The notes under the pieces: generated by a model | Databases searched by the model: none | The model's input: only the letters and a program-made list of their open reading frames with translations | Told to the model about the DNA's origin: nothing | Shown: positions 45,069 through 54,535 of the stretch, in pieces | How the letters are laid out: every line of letters begins with the position of its first letter | Numbering within the stretch: position 1 is the first letter of the stretch | From: an uncultured Planktomarina sp. | GTDB lineage: Bacteria; Pseudomonadota; Alphaproteobacteria; Rhodobacterales; Rhodobacteraceae | DNA length: 64,000 nucleotides | Reading direction: 5' to 3' | Assembly: GCA_905181815.1 (NCBI GenBank) | Contig: CAJIZA010000003.1 | Coordinates: 496,001 to 560,000, forward strand | Made by a program: the position numbers and the translations under genes

Positions 45069-46088
45069 ATGAAAATTGCATTGATAGGTTTGGGGATGGT
45101 TGCCGCCACGCATGTTCACGCGGTTAAAAGCGCACCAAAGCTGCATTTGAGCGGTGTTTGGGGCCGCGATTCAGCTAAAACTGCCGATTTTGCCGCCCGC
45201 CATGCAACGCGCGCTTTTAGCTCGGTGCACGAGATTGCGCAAGATCCGGCGATTGATTTTGTTATTCTGGCCACGCCCCCCAATGCCCGGCGCGATATTG
45301 TGCAAGTGCTTGCGGCTGCGGGCAAACCGATCTTGATGGAAAAACCGATTGAACGTGATGTTCAAGCCGCCTCCGATCTTGTGCGCATCTGCGCGCAGGC
45401 GGGCGTTCCGCTCGCGATTATGTTGCAACACCGCGCCAGAGAGGCCAGCCAAGCCCTGAAGACGGCCCTAGAAGCTGGGGACTTGGGTGAAATTTGCTCG
45501 GTTGATCTGCGCGTGCCGTGGTGGCGGGCGCAAAGCTATTACGACGCACCAGGCCGCGGCACCTATGAGCGCGATGGCGGTGGCGTGATGATTTCGCAGG
45601 CTATCCATACGCTCGATTTGGCCATTTGGTTGCTGGGCCCCGTCCTTTCGGTGCAAGCCATGATGCGGCAAACTGCGCTTCACCACTTAGAGGCGGAGGA
45701 TTGGGCCGGCGCGCTATTTGACATGCAATGTGGGGCTTTTGGCACGCTTCTGGCGACGACGGCTGCCTATCCGGGCGGGGCGGAGACGATTGCGTTGCAG
45801 GGAACAAAAGCCGTGGCGCATCTTGGCTCTGGTGTGCTTGAGATATCTTATCTCGACGGCGGCAAAACGCGGGTTGGAGCAGAGGGCACCACCGGCGGTG
45901 GTGCTGATCCGATGGCCTTTACCCATGAGTGGCACCAAAGCGTGATCGAGGACTTTGCCAAGGCTCTGCGCAGCGGAGGCCAGCCCTTGGCTTCTGGTGA
46001 AAGTGCGCTGGAGGCTCAAGCGGTCATTGACGCGATGCAACGGGCCAGTGAGAGTGGCCAGAAACAACAGGTGCAGCAATGGGGTTAA
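45069..46088 (+). CDS. Gfo/Idh/MocA-family oxidoreductase (2 of 4)
   Basis: A 339-aa protein, first of three consecutive genes of the family. It has ALIGLGMVAATHVHAV at the N-terminus, LMEKPIERDV with the catalytic Lys, AIMLQHRAREAS, and MISQAIHTLDLAIWLLGP. The start at ATG 45069 follows a G-rich ribosome site; the frame is open further upstream but runs into the divergent uxaC. The end overlaps the next gene by ten bases. Confidence 0.85.
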   Translation: MKIALIGLGMVAATHVHAVKSAPKLHLSGVWGRDSAKTADFAARHATRAFSSVHEIAQDPAIDFVILATPPNARRDIVQVLAAAGKPILMEKPIERDVQAASDLVRICAQAGVPLAIMLQHRAREASQALKTALEAGDLGEICSVDLRVPWWRAQSYYDAPGRGTYERDGGGVMISQAIHTLDLAIWLLGPVLSVQAMMRQTALHHLEAEDWAGALFDMQCGAFGTLLATTAAYPGGAETIALQGTKAVAHLGSGVLEISYLDGGKTRVGAEGTTGGGADPMAFTHEWHQSVIEDFAKALRSGGQPLASGESALEAQAVIDAMQRASESGQKQQVQQWG

Positions 46089-47080
46089 AATGCGTCGCTC
46101 TGGGACTGGATCATCGTCACATCTATGGTATGACAGAGAACATGGCCAAAGCCGGGATCACGTGCCTGGGATATTGGACTGAAGGTGATCCTGAAACCTT
46201 GCCTGGGTTTCGCAAGAGATTTCCGCATTTGCATCGATTTGAGAGCCTGCAAGCAGCGCTGGGATGTGGCGCTGATTTGGCCTTGATCTCCGCCATCCCA
46301 TCTGACCGCGCGCATCTCACGATCAAGGCGATGCAGCAGGGCATGGATGTGATGAGTGACAAGCCTGGGTGTACGACGCTCGCGCAATTGGAGCAGATCA
46401 AAGCCTGCGTGGCTAAGACTGGACGGATTTGGTCTGTGAATTTTTCTGAGCGCTTTGAGACCCCCGCCAGCACCCTCGCTTCGCAATTGGTGGCCGAAGG
46501 TGCGATTGGAAAGGTGGTGCAAACCGTTGGGCTTGGCCCGCATCGGCTCAATCGTGCCACACGTCCCGATTGGTTTTTTCGCAAGGCCTGTTTTGGTGGC
46601 ATTTTGACCGATATCGCCTCGCATCAGATTGACCAATTTTTGCATTATACCGCTTCAGATACGGCCGAAGTGACCCATGCGTTCACCGCCAATTACGCAA
46701 ACCCCGATGATCCTGAGGTGCAAGATTTTGGGGAGATTAATCTGCGCAGTGACAGGGGTACGGGCTATATCCGTGTGGATTGGTTCACGCCTGATGCCTT
46801 GCCAAATTGGGGTGACGGGCGGCTGACCATTCTGGGCACGCAGGGCTATATAGAGCTGCGCAAATATGTCGATGTGGGCGGGCAAAAAGGCACTGATCAT
46901 GTGATCTTGGTCAATGGGGACAGGTGTGAAAAAATAGATGCCTCAGGTGCGGGCCTGCCATATTTTGCGCTTTTGGCCCATGACATTGAGCACCGCAGTG
47001 AGACGGCGATGCGTCAAGGCCATTGTTTCACCGTCATGGAACTGGCGCTGCGCGCGCAACAGATGGCGGATAAGATATGA
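46079..47080 (+). CDS. Gfo/Idh/MocA-family oxidoreductase (3 of 4), atypical
   Basis: A 333-aa protein whose N-terminus CVALGLDHRHIYGMTEN lacks the usual GxGxxG cofactor loop, and whose EKP motif reads MSDKPGCTTL. The rest, with NFSERFETPAS, TDIASHQIDQFLHY and VDWFTPD, follows the family. Members with a DHxH start occur and may differ in cofactor use. It overlaps both neighbours, so all three genes are made together and may act in sequence on one substrate. Confidence 0.78.
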   Translation: MGLKCVALGLDHRHIYGMTENMAKAGITCLGYWTEGDPETLPGFRKRFPHLHRFESLQAALGCGADLALISAIPSDRAHLTIKAMQQGMDVMSDKPGCTTLAQLEQIKACVAKTGRIWSVNFSERFETPASTLASQLVAEGAIGKVVQTVGLGPHRLNRATRPDWFFRKACFGGILTDIASHQIDQFLHYTASDTAEVTHAFTANYANPDDPEVQDFGEINLRSDRGTGYIRVDWFTPDALPNWGDGRLTILGTQGYIELRKYVDVGGQKGTDHVILVNGDRCEKIDASGAGLPYFALLAHDIEHRSETAMRQGHCFTVMELALRAQQMADKI

Positions 47081-48132
47081 TTTATGTGGCCATCTTGGGC
47101 GCGGGCATTGGCCGTGAGCATTTGGCCGCCTTTCGTGCTTTGAAAGACAGATTCACTGTCAGGGCTATTGTGGATCAAGACCTAGCGCGGGTGGAGGACA
47201 TCCGCCAAGCCGGTGACAGTTTTCTGGCACTGAAGGAAATTGATCAAGCTTTGGCTGATCCACAGGTACAAGTCATCGACATTTGCCTGCCCCCGTATTT
47301 GCACGCGTCGGTGACACAGCGCGCTTTAGCGGCAGGCAAGCATGTCATTTGTGAAAAACCCCTTGCCACGTCTTTGGTCGATGTGGATGAGATCCGGCAG
47401 GCCGCCCTGAATGCAGATCGCAAGGTCTATCCGGTATTTCAATATCGCTGGGGCCCCTCGCTGGCACAGTTGCGCCACCTTATGGGCTGCGGCCTGACTG
47501 GACAGCTGCAGGTGGCTGCGCTTGAAACCCATTGGTCGCGGGGCGCGGACTACTATGCGGTGCCTTGGCGCGGGACCTGGGCAGGCGAATGCGGTGGGGC
47601 GGTTTTGGGACATGCCATTCACAATCACGATCTCTTGACCCATATCGCGGGTGATATTGCCTGCCTTTCGGCTCTAACCATCACGCGTGTCAATGAGATC
47701 GAGACCGAAGATTGCGCCAGCATTAGTTTTGCAATGACCTCAGGTGCACTGGCCACGAGCAGCATCACGCTTGGTGCGGCCACAGATGAAACACGGCTGC
47801 GATTTGTCTTTGAGCATCTCACTGCCACCTCTGGCACCACCCCCTATGCGCCGGGTGCCGAGCCCTGGACCTTTACGGCCCGCGGGCCACAGACACAGGA
47901 GCAATTGGACGCGGCTTTGAGCAAAACACCGCGTGAGCCGATTGGCTTTGAGGGTTTTTTTGCGCAGATTGCTTTAGATTTGGCTGGCCGTGAAAACCAG
48001 GCGGTGACACTTGAAGACGGGGCGACCTCTGTTGCGCTGGTCACTGCGATCTACCACAGTGCCCGCTCCGGCCGTCGGGTGGAGTTGCCATTTGATCCCA
48101 GCCATGAGCTCTACAAAGGATGGTTGCCATGA
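47077..48132 (+). CDS. Gfo/Idh/MocA-family oxidoreductase (4 of 4)
   Basis: A 351-aa protein with AILGAGIGREHLAAFRAL, VICEKPLATSL (catalytic Lys), PVFQYRWGPSL, and GHAIHNHDLLTHIAGD. Four-base overlaps with the previous and next genes (ATGA in both cases) place it in the same operon as mannonate dehydratase. Together with its two neighbours it may oxidise and reduce a sugar through a keto intermediate. Confidence 0.85.
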   Translation: MIYVAILGAGIGREHLAAFRALKDRFTVRAIVDQDLARVEDIRQAGDSFLALKEIDQALADPQVQVIDICLPPYLHASVTQRALAAGKHVICEKPLATSLVDVDEIRQAALNADRKVYPVFQYRWGPSLAQLRHLMGCGLTGQLQVAALETHWSRGADYYAVPWRGTWAGECGGAVLGHAIHNHDLLTHIAGDIACLSALTITRVNEIETEDCASISFAMTSGALATSSITLGAATDETRLRFVFEHLTATSGTTPYAPGAEPWTFTARGPQTQEQLDAALSKTPREPIGFEGFFAQIALDLAGRENQAVTLEDGATSVALVTAIYHSARSGRRVELPFDPSHELYKGWLP

Positions 48133-49328
48133 AGCAATGTTGGCGTTGGTTTGGGCCTGGGGATCAAATTCCCTTGGACGATCTGCATCAAGTGGGTGTT
48201 GAAGGGATTGTCACCGCGCTGCATAAGCTGCCGCCAGGAACGGTCTGGAGCGCGGCTCAGATTTCCGAGCGCCAAGCGGTTTTGCGGGCTGCGGGCTATG
48301 AATGGGATGTCGTGGAGAGCCTGCCGGTCTCTGAAGCCATTAAAACTCAAGGGCCTCAGATGCGGGCGCATATCACGGCCTATAAGGCCAGTCTGGAAGC
48401 TCTCGCGGCCGCAAATGTCACAACCATCTGCTATAATTTCATGCCAATCTTAGATTGGACCCGGACCAATCTGCGTGCTGAGCAACCCCATGGCGGCGCT
48501 GCGATGCGATTTGATTTGATTGATTTTGCCGTATTTGACTTACACATTCTTCAGCGTGCAGAGGGAGCTGAAAGCTATAATGAGGCTCAGAGAGCTACGG
48601 CCGCGGAGCGCTTCAACGCCCTCAGTGATGAAGGAAAAAAACTGCTGCAGCGCAATATTATAGCGGGGTTGCCGGGTGCCAATGATAGCTGGAGCTTGGG
48701 CGATGTGCGTGCATTATTGCACAGCTACAAGGGCCTAACCCGGGCGCAGCTCAGATCTCATTTGATTGATTTTCTGTCCGAAGTCGCCCCCTGTGCTGAG
48801 GCGCTGGGTCTGCGCCTGTGTTGTCACCCTGATGACCCGCCGTTTTCTCTTTTGGGCCTGCCGCGGGTGATGTCCTCTTCTGCCGATTATAGTGTGGTAT
48901 TGAACGCGGTGGATTTGTCCGCCAATGGCGCGACGCTTTGCACAGGATCCTTAGGCGTCGCGGAAGATTTTGATGGGCCCGCTTTTGTCAAAACCCATGG
49001 GCCGCGTATCCATTTCGCCCATTTGCGCAATACGCGACGCATTGCCGGATCAGATGCTGCGCGGCCAGATTTTTTTGAGGCGCCCCATCTAGAGGGTGAT
49101 ACGGATATGGTTGGTACAGTTCGGGCCTTGATGGCCGAACAAACACGCCGCCGTGCCGAGGGACGTACGGACTGGAAAATTCCAATGCGACCAGATCATG
49201 GGCAAGAGTTGCTTAGTGATCTTGGCGGCCATAGCACGCCGGGCTATCCGCTGATTGGGCGCATGCGCGGCTTGGCCGAGCTGCGCGGTCTGATGGCCAG
49301 TTTCGGCGCCCATGAATTGGAGTTGTAA
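48129..49328 (+). CDS. uxuA: Mannonate dehydratase
   Basis: UxuA dehydrates D-mannonate to 2-keto-3-deoxygluconate using Mn or Fe. The 399-aa protein starts MKQCWRWFGPGDQIPLDD and has YNFMPILDWTRT, LCCHPDDPP (metal-site Cys/His region), HFAHLRNTRR and MRPDHGQELL, all typical. The ATG at 48129 overlaps the previous stop and has AAAGGA 8 bases upstream. With UxaC, UxuB and KdgK it completes the glucuronate-to-KDPG route. Confidence 0.93.
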   Translation: MKQCWRWFGPGDQIPLDDLHQVGVEGIVTALHKLPPGTVWSAAQISERQAVLRAAGYEWDVVESLPVSEAIKTQGPQMRAHITAYKASLEALAAANVTTICYNFMPILDWTRTNLRAEQPHGGAAMRFDLIDFAVFDLHILQRAEGAESYNEAQRATAAERFNALSDEGKKLLQRNIIAGLPGANDSWSLGDVRALLHSYKGLTRAQLRSHLIDFLSEVAPCAEALGLRLCCHPDDPPFSLLGLPRVMSSSADYSVVLNAVDLSANGATLCTGSLGVAEDFDGPAFVKTHGPRIHFAHLRNTRRIAGSDAARPDFFEAPHLEGDTDMVGTVRALMAEQTRRRAEGRTDWKIPMRPDHGQELLSDLGGHSTPGYPLIGRMRGLAELRGLMASFGAHELEL

Positions 49329-49373
49329 GATGCAACACTTCCTAAAGGTGATACTTCTTCAGGAAATCCACCC

Positions 49374-50912
49374 ATGAACCCTGCGCAATGGCTTGTCCGT
49401 ACGGCCTCGCTGACGCCACAAGCGCCGGCCTTGTTCAAAGGTGCGCAGTCTGAGGCCGATTATGCGGAATTTTTGGATAGGGTGGCTGCCTTAGCCGGCG
49501 GGTTGCGGGCGCAATATGGGGTCAGCAAGGGCGACAGGGTTGCGGTGTTCATGAACAATTGCACCGAATATCTTGAAGCGCTCTATGCGATTTGGTTCAT
49601 CGGCGCAGTGGCTGTGCCTATCAATGCAAAATTACACGCCAAGGAGGCCGCTTGGATCATCGCAGATGCGCAGGTGGAGCTAGCTTTTGTCAGCAGCAAT
49701 ACAGGTGCCGGGTTGCAAGAGGTCGCACCGTCCTGCCTGAAAAATCTGCTGGATGTGCAGGGCCCCAGATTTGCCCAGCTGCGCCTACAGATTCCACAGT
49801 CTGCACCAGAGGTGATTGGCGCTGATGAGCTGCTTTGGCTGTTTTATACTTCGGGCACAACGGGACGGCCTAAGGGGGTGATGATCACCGCTGGCAATAT
49901 CACCGCGATGTCTCTTGCTTATTTCAGTGACGTCGATGAGGTACAGGCACAGGATGCCATCCTATATGCCGCGCCGATGTCGCATGGGGCTGGGATTTAT
50001 AATTTCATGCATGTGATCAAAGGCGCGCGGCATGTGGTGCCCAAGAGCCAAGGCTTTGACGCTGAAGAAATTTTGCAATTGGCCCCGCGCATTGGTCACA
50101 TCTCGATGTTTGCGGCCCCCACGATGGTCAAGCGTTTGGTGGCGCAGGCCCGTGCCTCTGGTGGCCTGGGTGAGGGGATCAAGACCATCACCTACGCTGG
50201 TGGTCCTATGTATGTGGCTGATATTATGGAGGCGGTCGAAGTCTTGGGCGATAAATTTGTGCAAGTCTATGGCCAAGGGGAGTGCCCCATGGGCATCACC
50301 GCCCTGCGCCGTGAGTTTGTCAGTGACCGGAGCCATGACAATTGGAAGTCGCGGTTGGGGTCGGTGGGTGTTGCACAGAGCCCGGTATTGGTGCGTATCG
50401 CCGATGCGGCGGGCGCAACGCTGCCCGCTGGGGAAATTGGCGAAATTTTGGTGTCTGGAAGCATCGTGATGCGTGGGTATTGGCAAAACCCGCAGGCCAC
50501 CGCCAAGACGATCCGGGAGAGTTGGCTTTGGACCGGCGACATGGGAGCGATGGATGAGGATGGATTTGTCACCCTGCATGACCGCTCGAAAGATATGATC
50601 ATTTCTGGTGGCTCGAATATTTATCCTCGTGAGGTCGAAGAGGTCCTGCTGGAGCATGACCATGTGGCAGAGGTGGCCGTGGTTGGACGCCAAGAGGCGG
50701 ATTGGGGCGAGGTGGTGGTGGCCTTCGTTGTGCCGGTCGCCGGGCAAGCGGTGACCCGCGCAGAGCTTGATGCGCATTGCATTGCGCGTATTGCAAGGTT
50801 CAAGCGGCCCAAGGACTACCGGTTTGTGGCAGAGCTGCCCAAGAACAATTATGGAAAAATCTTGAAAACAAAACTTCGGACTTTACTGGAAAATGGAGAA
50901 GGTGATGAATAA
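49374..50912 (+). CDS. AMP-dependent acyl-CoA synthetase/ligase
   Basis: A 512-aa adenylate-forming enzyme. The P-loop-like motif is LFYTSGTTGRPKGVM, then YGQGECPMGIT, TGDMGAMDEDGFVTLHDR with the Asp for ATP, SGGSNIYPREVEE at the hinge, and the catalytic Lys in NNYGKILKTKLR. It activates a carboxylic acid with CoA; chain length is not predictable. Its place after uxuA and coupling to an SDR by an eight-base overlap is odd for pure uronate breakdown and suggests an acid side product or a joined operon. Confidence 0.87.
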   Translation: MNPAQWLVRTASLTPQAPALFKGAQSEADYAEFLDRVAALAGGLRAQYGVSKGDRVAVFMNNCTEYLEALYAIWFIGAVAVPINAKLHAKEAAWIIADAQVELAFVSSNTGAGLQEVAPSCLKNLLDVQGPRFAQLRLQIPQSAPEVIGADELLWLFYTSGTTGRPKGVMITAGNITAMSLAYFSDVDEVQAQDAILYAAPMSHGAGIYNFMHVIKGARHVVPKSQGFDAEEILQLAPRIGHISMFAAPTMVKRLVAQARASGGLGEGIKTITYAGGPMYVADIMEAVEVLGDKFVQVYGQGECPMGITALRREFVSDRSHDNWKSRLGSVGVAQSPVLVRIADAAGATLPAGEIGEILVSGSIVMRGYWQNPQATAKTIRESWLWTGDMGAMDEDGFVTLHDRSKDMIISGGSNIYPREVEEVLLEHDHVAEVAVVGRQEADWGEVVVAFVVPVAGQAVTRAELDAHCIARIARFKRPKDYRFVAELPKNNYGKILKTKLRTLLENGEGDE

Positions 50913-51711
50913 CGATCTTACAGGACGGGTTGCGCTGGTCACAGGCTCCGTTCAGGGCATTGGGCTGGCCGTTGCGACCGCTTTGGCCCAGCAAGGCGCG
51001 CGGATTGCGCTTCATGGGCTCGCTGATGCGGATCAGATCGCCGCGGCCAGTCGGATCATCCGCGCGGCTGGCGCAGGTGACGTGCGCTTTTTTGAGGGTG
51101 ATATGCGCGATCCTGATGCCATCGAAACTTTGGTATCCGATGTTGAGGATTGGGGCCCCTTGGATATATTGATCAATAACGCAGGTATTCAACGTACCGT
51201 CAGCTTGGAAAATTTGACCCGCGAGACCTGGGACGCGATTATTGCGGTTAACCTCTCAGGTGCCCTGCATACGATGCGGCACGCTTTGCCGAATATGGCG
51301 CGGCGTGGCTATGGTCGGGTGATTAATATTGCATCCGTACATGGTTTGGTGGCCTCCAAAGAAAAAGCGCCCTATGTGGCTGCGAAATTTGGCTTGGTGG
51401 GCCTGTCGAAAGTGGCCGCATTAGAATATGCGGCTGTGGGCAGTGCTGAGACCGGTGGGGTGACGGTGAATTGCATTTGCCCGGGGTGGACTGATACACC
51501 TTTGATTGAACCGCAGATCATGGCGCGGGCTGAGAAATATGGTGGCGACCGGGCCGCAGGAAAGGCGGAATTAGTGGCGGAAAAGCAACCGTCTTCGCGC
51601 ACCGCAGATCCTTCGGAGATTGGCGCCTTGGCGGTTTGGCTCTGCGCACCGATTGCCCATAATGTTACCGGTACAAGCATTCCCATTGATGGAGGATGGA
51701 CCGCGCAATAG
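50905..51711 (+). CDS. SDR-family oxidoreductase, 3-hydroxybutyrate dehydrogenase-like
   Basis: A classical SDR of 268 aa from the ATG at 50905. The cofactor motif is VTGSVQGIGLAVATALA, NNAG follows at about residue 90, the catalytic region is INIASVHGLVASKEKAPYVAAK with Tyr and Lys (YVAAK), then NCICPGWTDTPL, and it ends SIPIDGGWTAQ. The layout and the insertion before the end are like D-3-hydroxybutyrate dehydrogenases. Its start overlaps the synthetase gene end, so the two are coupled. The real substrate may be another hydroxy acid or sugar. Confidence 0.8.
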   Translation: MNNDLTGRVALVTGSVQGIGLAVATALAQQGARIALHGLADADQIAAASRIIRAAGAGDVRFFEGDMRDPDAIETLVSDVEDWGPLDILINNAGIQRTVSLENLTRETWDAIIAVNLSGALHTMRHALPNMARRGYGRVINIASVHGLVASKEKAPYVAAKFGLVGLSKVAALEYAAVGSAETGGVTVNCICPGWTDTPLIEPQIMARAEKYGGDRAAGKAELVAEKQPSSRTADPSEIGALAVWLCAPIAHNVTGTSIPIDGGWTAQ

Positions 51712-51749
51712 CGCATACCTGTTTTTTCTAGGTGGCGTGTAGGTTTCGC

Positions 51750-51780
51750 TTGACCCTCTAGTGGGTGGAGGCTTTAGGAG
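51750..51780 (+). promoter_or_regulatory. Candidate MerR/CueR-type copA promoter
   Basis: TTGACC (51750-51755) and a weak -10-like TAGGAG (51775-51780) are separated by 19 bp containing ACCCTC and GTGGAGG half-sites. Long-spaced promoters with a dyad are the hallmark of CueR control, and a cueR-like gene lies downstream of copA. The leader would be very short. Confidence 0.4.
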
Positions 51781-51801
51781 GGGTGGAGCTAGGAGAGATT
51801 T

Positions 51802-54054
51802 ATGCCCCCCCCAGATACATTTGTGATGTCTGTGAGTAACATGAGCTGCGCGTCCTGCGCCGGGCGGGTGGACAAGGCCTTGCGGCAATTGCCCGGCGTT
51901 TTGGCGGTAGATGTGAACCTTGCTACGGAGACGGCACAGGTGACCTATGCACCAGATCAGGCTAGTCGCGCCGATTTTCTTGGCGCGTCCACTGTGGCGG
52001 GCTATGCGGCGCAAGAGCATTCCGAAGACAGCCATGGGCAAGTGCAGGCGCGCAAACAACAGCTCGCCGAAGCTTATGGTCGGCGCAGCCGGTTCGCCGC
52101 GTTTCTAGCGGCACCGGTGATTATACTCGGTATGGGTGGGCATGTCCTTCCGGGCTTTGAGACGTTGATTGCGACTGTGATCGGCCAAAAGGCCAATTGG
52201 ATCATTCAAGGCATCTTTGCAACCGCTGTGCTCTTTGGGCCTGGGTTGGATTTTTATCGCCGCGGATTTCCAGCGCTTTGGCGCGGGGCGCCTAATATGA
52301 ACTCCCTAGTGGCACTGGGCACGGGTGCGGCCTATGCTTTTTCACTCATCACCACCTTTCTGCCGCAGGTTTTGCCCGAAGGGGTTTCAGGCGTTTATTA
52401 TGAACCTGCGAGCCTGATTGTGGTCTTGATCCTTCTTGGCCGCGATCTCGAAAATCGCGCCAAAGGGCGCACAGGAAAGGCCATTCAAAGTCTTTTAGGC
52501 CTGCGCGTGAAAACTGCACAGGTGCGCAGGGCGGGAGAATTTGTGGACTGTCCCATTGAAGAGATTGTTGTCGGGGATGTGTTGAGCCTGCGCCCCGGTG
52601 AGCGCGTGGCGGTGGATAGCGTGGTGCATGAGGGTTTAAGCTATATAGATGAAAGCATGATTACGGGCGAGCCGCGACCGGTGGAGAAGTCCGTTGGTGC
52701 CGCACTCACCGCTGGCACAGTCAACGGCATGGGACATATTATCTATGAGGCGCGCCGCGTCGGTCAAGACACAACGCTATCGCAGATCATCCAGTTGGTG
52801 GAGCAGGCGCAGGGCGCGAAATTGCCCATCAAGGCTTTGGTCGACCGTCTGACCCTGTGGTTCGTGCCCATGGTTTTGACGTTGGCTTTTGTGACCGTCA
52901 CGGTTTGGATGATTTGGGGACCCGCACCGGCGCTGCCCTATGCGCTGGTGGCGGGGGTTTGCGTTCTAATCATCGCCTGTCCCTGTGCTATGGGGTTGGC
53001 AACACCGACTTCAATCATGGTGGGCACAGGCCGCGCGGCTGAAATGGGGGTCTTGTTTCGCAAAGGGGATGCTTTGCAGCTTTTGGCAGATGCTGACGTG
53101 ATCGCTTTTGACAAAACGGGCACATTAACCCGCGGCCAACCTGTGTTGACAGATCTCGATGTGGCAGATGGCGTTGAGCGCAGCGCAGCCTTGCAGGTGA
53201 TGGCCAGTTTGGAGCAGGGATCAGGTCACCCCATCGCGCGGGCAATCGTGATGGCCGCGGCTGAAGAGGGCCTTGATTTACTCCCAATCCAGGATGGGCA
53301 AACCTATGCGGGTCTCGGCCTAACGGCCCATGTTGCCGGTGAGGAGGTGATCCTCGGCGCGGAGCGCTTCATGCTGGAGCGCGGGATTGATGTGAGGGGA
53401 TATCATGCGTCGGCAGAGGCTTTGGCCAGCCAGGGCAAATCGGTGATTTTCGCCGCGCGCGCGGGGCAGGTGATTGCGCTTGCGGGCGTGTCCGACGCTC
53501 TGAAACCTTCGACACAGAGGGCGATCGCGCGCCTCAAAGCGGCTGGTATCAAGGTGGTCATGTTGACCGGTGACCGCTGGGACGCCGCGCAGCAGATCGC
53601 GGCAGATCTGGGCATGGATCAGGTTCACGCAGAATTGCTTCCTGCTGACAAAAGCCGCGTCTTGGTGGAGCTGAAAACGAAGGCCCGCCAATTGGCTTTC
53701 GTGGGTGATGGCATCAATGATGCACCGGCGCTGGCGGCGGCAGACATTGGCATTGCGCTGGGCACGGGTACAGATGTGGCGGTTGAGAGCGCCGATATTG
53801 TCTTAATGTCGGGCGATCTTTTGGGTGTGGTCAACGCAATTGAGATGTCTCGGCTGACCCTGCGCAATATCAAGCAAAATCTATTCTGGGCCTTTGGATA
53901 TAATGTGGCGCTGATCCCAGTGGCGGCCGGTGCACTATATCCGGCCTTTGGCATGCTCCTCTCGCCCATCCTTGCAGCAGCGGCCATGGCGCTGTCGTCT
54001 ATCTTTGTTTTGGCCAATGCGCTGCGGTTGCGCTATGTTCGAGCGGCCAGGTGA
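51802..54054 (+). CDS. copA: Copper-exporting P1B-type ATPase
   Basis: CopA pumps Cu(I) out of the cytosol. The 750-aa protein has one N-terminal heavy-metal domain with the CASC site (Cys16, Cys19), eight membrane helices, the intramembrane CPC motif (393-395), the phosphorylation site DKTGT (Asp437) and the hinge GDGINDAPAL from residue 635. The TGE motif of the actuator domain (MITGEPRPVEK) is also present. The start has AGGAGA upstream. The downstream MerR-type gene is the likely copper-responsive activator. Confidence 0.95.
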   Translation: MPPPDTFVMSVSNMSCASCAGRVDKALRQLPGVLAVDVNLATETAQVTYAPDQASRADFLGASTVAGYAAQEHSEDSHGQVQARKQQLAEAYGRRSRFAAFLAAPVIILGMGGHVLPGFETLIATVIGQKANWIIQGIFATAVLFGPGLDFYRRGFPALWRGAPNMNSLVALGTGAAYAFSLITTFLPQVLPEGVSGVYYEPASLIVVLILLGRDLENRAKGRTGKAIQSLLGLRVKTAQVRRAGEFVDCPIEEIVVGDVLSLRPGERVAVDSVVHEGLSYIDESMITGEPRPVEKSVGAALTAGTVNGMGHIIYEARRVGQDTTLSQIIQLVEQAQGAKLPIKALVDRLTLWFVPMVLTLAFVTVTVWMIWGPAPALPYALVAGVCVLIIACPCAMGLATPTSIMVGTGRAAEMGVLFRKGDALQLLADADVIAFDKTGTLTRGQPVLTDLDVADGVERSAALQVMASLEQGSGHPIARAIVMAAAEEGLDLLPIQDGQTYAGLGLTAHVAGEEVILGAERFMLERGIDVRGYHASAEALASQGKSVIFAARAGQVIALAGVSDALKPSTQRAIARLKAAGIKVVMLTGDRWDAAQQIAADLGMDQVHAELLPADKSRVLVELKTKARQLAFVGDGINDAPALAAADIGIALGTGTDVAVESADIVLMSGDLLGVVNAIEMSRLTLRNIKQNLFWAFGYNVALIPVAAGALYPAFGMLLSPILAAAAMALSSIFVLANALRLRYVRAAR

Positions 54055-54081
54055 GGTATTGTTAAGACGGAGGGTCGCGAT

Positions 54082-54471
54082 TTGAATATTGGTGAAGTGG
54101 CAAAAATGGTGGAATTGCCGATCAAAACCATTCGCTACTATGAAGAAATTGGCTTCATTCAGCCCAGGCGCAGCGCCAATGGATATCGCAGCTTTCGCGA
54201 CAGCGATGTGCATAAATTGGCATTTCTTGGCCGGGCGCGGTCTTTGGGTTTCTCTATCGAAGACTGCCGGATTTTGCTGCAATTATACGAAAATGACACG
54301 CGGGCGAGCGCTGATGTGAAACAAATTGCCCAGGAACACTTGATCCGCATCGATGCCAAGGTCAAAGAACTGCAGGCCATGCGGAACACTCTATCGCATC
54401 TGATCGAAGCATGCGCCGGGGATGACCGTCCCGCTTGCCCAATCCTGTTGGATCTTGCGATGTTGAATTAA
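54082..54471 (+). CDS. cueR: MerR-family copper-responsive regulator, CueR-like
   Basis: A 129-aa activator starting at TTG 54082 behind a GGAGGG site. The winged HTH is IGEVAKMVELPIKTIRYYEE and GFIQPRRSANGYRSF. The dimerisation helix is followed by the metal loop CAGDDRPACPI, with two cysteines spaced as in CueR (C-x7-C), which bind Cu(I), Ag or Au. It lies 27 bases after copA and should control it. Confidence 0.88.
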   Translation: MNIGEVAKMVELPIKTIRYYEEIGFIQPRRSANGYRSFRDSDVHKLAFLGRARSLGFSIEDCRILLQLYENDTRASADVKQIAQEHLIRIDAKVKELQAMRNTLSHLIEACAGDDRPACPILLDLAMLN

Positions 54472-54535
54472 CGGATCGCCTTTGAGGCCTGGACTCGGGG
54501 TCTGTTCGCCGTGCAGCAGGTACGTCAAGCTATGT

